DNA of 6,355 nt from Candidatus Desulfofervidaceae bacterium (GTDB lineage Bacteria > Desulfobacterota > Desulfofervidia > Desulfofervidales > Desulfofervidaceae), in the NCBI GenBank assembly GCA_021160485.1, contig JAGHCL010000082.1:1-6355 (forward strand). The letters run 5' to 3'. The position numbers and the translations under genes were made by a program. Below are positions 6,088-6,355 of the stretch, one piece after another. How positions within the stretch are numbered: position 1 is the stretch's first letter; every line of letters begins with the position of its first letter. The notes under the pieces were generated by a model. It had not been told where the DNA came from and did not search any database. It worked only from the letters and a program-made list of their open reading frames with translations.

Positions 6088-6107
6088 AAAACTTTTCCAA
6101 ATTTAAT

Positions 6108-6121
6108 ACTTATAAATAAGT
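6108..6121. repeat. small inverted repeat ACTTAT-aa-ATAAGT
   Basis: A perfect 6-base inverted repeat with a two-base centre in the otherwise featureless stretch between the response-regulator relic and the csp promoter region (6088-6165). No gene is seen in that stretch on either strand. The only other structure is a near-tandem pair, ATCACCCTTT (6146-6155) and ATCACCTTTT (6156-6165). Either could be chance. Confidence 0.3.
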
Positions 6122-6165
6122 CTTTTACATAAAGCCCATTTCAAAATCACCCTTTATCACCTTTT

Positions 6166-6208
6166 AAAATTCATTTGTTTTGAGAGATTAATCTTCAAAT
6201 GAAATTTT
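6166..6208. repeat. large inverted repeat just upstream of the csp promoter
   Basis: AAAATTCATTTG (6166-6177) pairs with CAAATGAAATTTT (6196-6208): 12 base pairs with one bulged A. Between the arms is a 10-base perfect palindrome, AGATTAATCT (6185-6194), offset three bases from the repeat centre. The repeat ends 3 bases before the candidate -35 of csp. It could be a regulator site or part of an AT-rich upstream activating region. It lacks a GC-rich stem and T-tail, so a terminator is less likely. Confidence 0.5.
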
Positions 6209-6211
6209 GTA

Positions 6212-6240
6212 TTGACAATATATGGGGGGCGTGTTAGACA
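6212..6240 (+). promoter_or_regulatory. candidate promoter of the cold-shock gene
   Basis: A perfect TTGACA (6212-6217), a 17-base spacer and TAGACA (6235-6240, three of six matches), preceded by the extended -10 TGT (6232-6234). The AT-rich tract upstream is suitable for UP-element contact. Transcription would begin near 6247, giving a leader of roughly 43 bases that starts at the palindrome at 6248-6261. Confidence 0.5.
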
Positions 6241-6247
6241 GAGATAG

Positions 6248-6276
6248 CCAGCTGCAGCTGGTGGATTTTTATTTTT
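6248..6276 (+). promoter_or_regulatory. palindrome plus T-rich tract in the csp leader
   Basis: CCAGCTGCAGCTGG (6248-6261) is a perfect 14-base palindrome. In RNA it folds as a 5-bp GC-rich stem with a TGCA loop, extendable by one G-U pair. TTTTTATTTTT (6266-6276) follows four bases after the stem. This resembles a weak intrinsic terminator or attenuator placed between the candidate transcription start and the csp ribosome binding site. As DNA it could equally be an operator overlapping the start site. Confidence 0.45.
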
Positions 6277-6289
6277 GTAGGAGGGTTAG

Positions 6290-6355
6290 ATGAAGTTTAA
6301 AGGAACAGTGAAGTGGTTTAATGACAGTAAGGGCTATGGTTTTATCCAGCGTGAA
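6290..6355 (+). CDS. cold-shock domain protein (CspA family), 5' part only
   Basis: The first 22 codons of a small single-stranded nucleic-acid-binding protein, usually 65-70 residues, that acts as an RNA chaperone. The sequence MKFKGTVKWFNDSKGYGFIQ is the canonical start of the family: the first two beta strands of the OB fold with RNP1 at KGYGFI (14-19) and the stacking aromatics Trp9, Phe10, Tyr16 and Phe18. AGGAGG at 6279-6284, five bases before the ATG, is an excellent ribosome binding site. The window edge cuts the gene, so its end and any downstream partner are unseen. Csp paralogues are often multiple per genome, so no specific letter is assigned. Cold induction cannot be judged from this fragment. 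Confidence 0.95.
   Translation, partial: MKFKGTVKWFNDSKGYGFIQRE

Overview
This 6.4 kb AT-rich window is ordinary bacterial chromosome carrying five complete genes, one gene cut by the right edge, and the decayed remains of a seventh. All intact genes are on the + strand. An apolipoprotein N-acyltransferase (lnt) means the host has a lipoprotein-bearing outer membrane, so it is a diderm. The lnt-prfB pair, the low GC and the protein style suggest a Desulfobacterota-like (sulfate-reducer or thermodesulfobacterial) lineage. That assignment is inference; no marker here settles it.

Left part (1-2146): rlmB, a 23S rRNA 2'-O-ribose methyltransferase of the SPOUT family, is followed after only 4 bases by a radical SAM protein with an N-terminal cobalamin-binding-like domain. 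They look like a two-gene transcription unit.

Middle (2147-3188): a single gene with its own candidate extended -10 promoter and a very good intrinsic terminator 3 bases past its stop. It encodes the most unusual protein here: an RNA polymerase alpha-CTD-like helix-hairpin-helix domain, a sigma-70 region 4-like helix-turn-helix and a C-terminal Cro/CI-type helix-turn-helix in one 312-residue chain. It has no sigma region 2 and no catalytic domain, so it looks like a DNA-binding regulator built from promoter-recognition modules.

Right-centre (3189-5878): lnt and prfB overlap by 25 bases and are probably co-transcribed and translationally coupled. prfB (release factor 2) carries the classic autoregulatory +1 programmed frameshift: an internal Shine-Dalgarno, then TAT CTT TGA C. 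The full product is 368 residues.

Right end (5879-6355): the 411-base gap after prfB is not empty. The minus strand holds the degraded 5' end of a response-regulator gene, with a recognisable ribosome binding site, start codon and receiver-domain segment. The phosphoacceptor-pocket strand is lost, the frame is broken and the rest of the gene is gone. Beyond it come a large inverted repeat, a candidate promoter, a 14-base perfect palindrome followed by a T-rich tract, and the first 22 codons of a cold-shock protein. No RNA genes, CRISPR arrays, insertion sequences or attachment sites were recognised.
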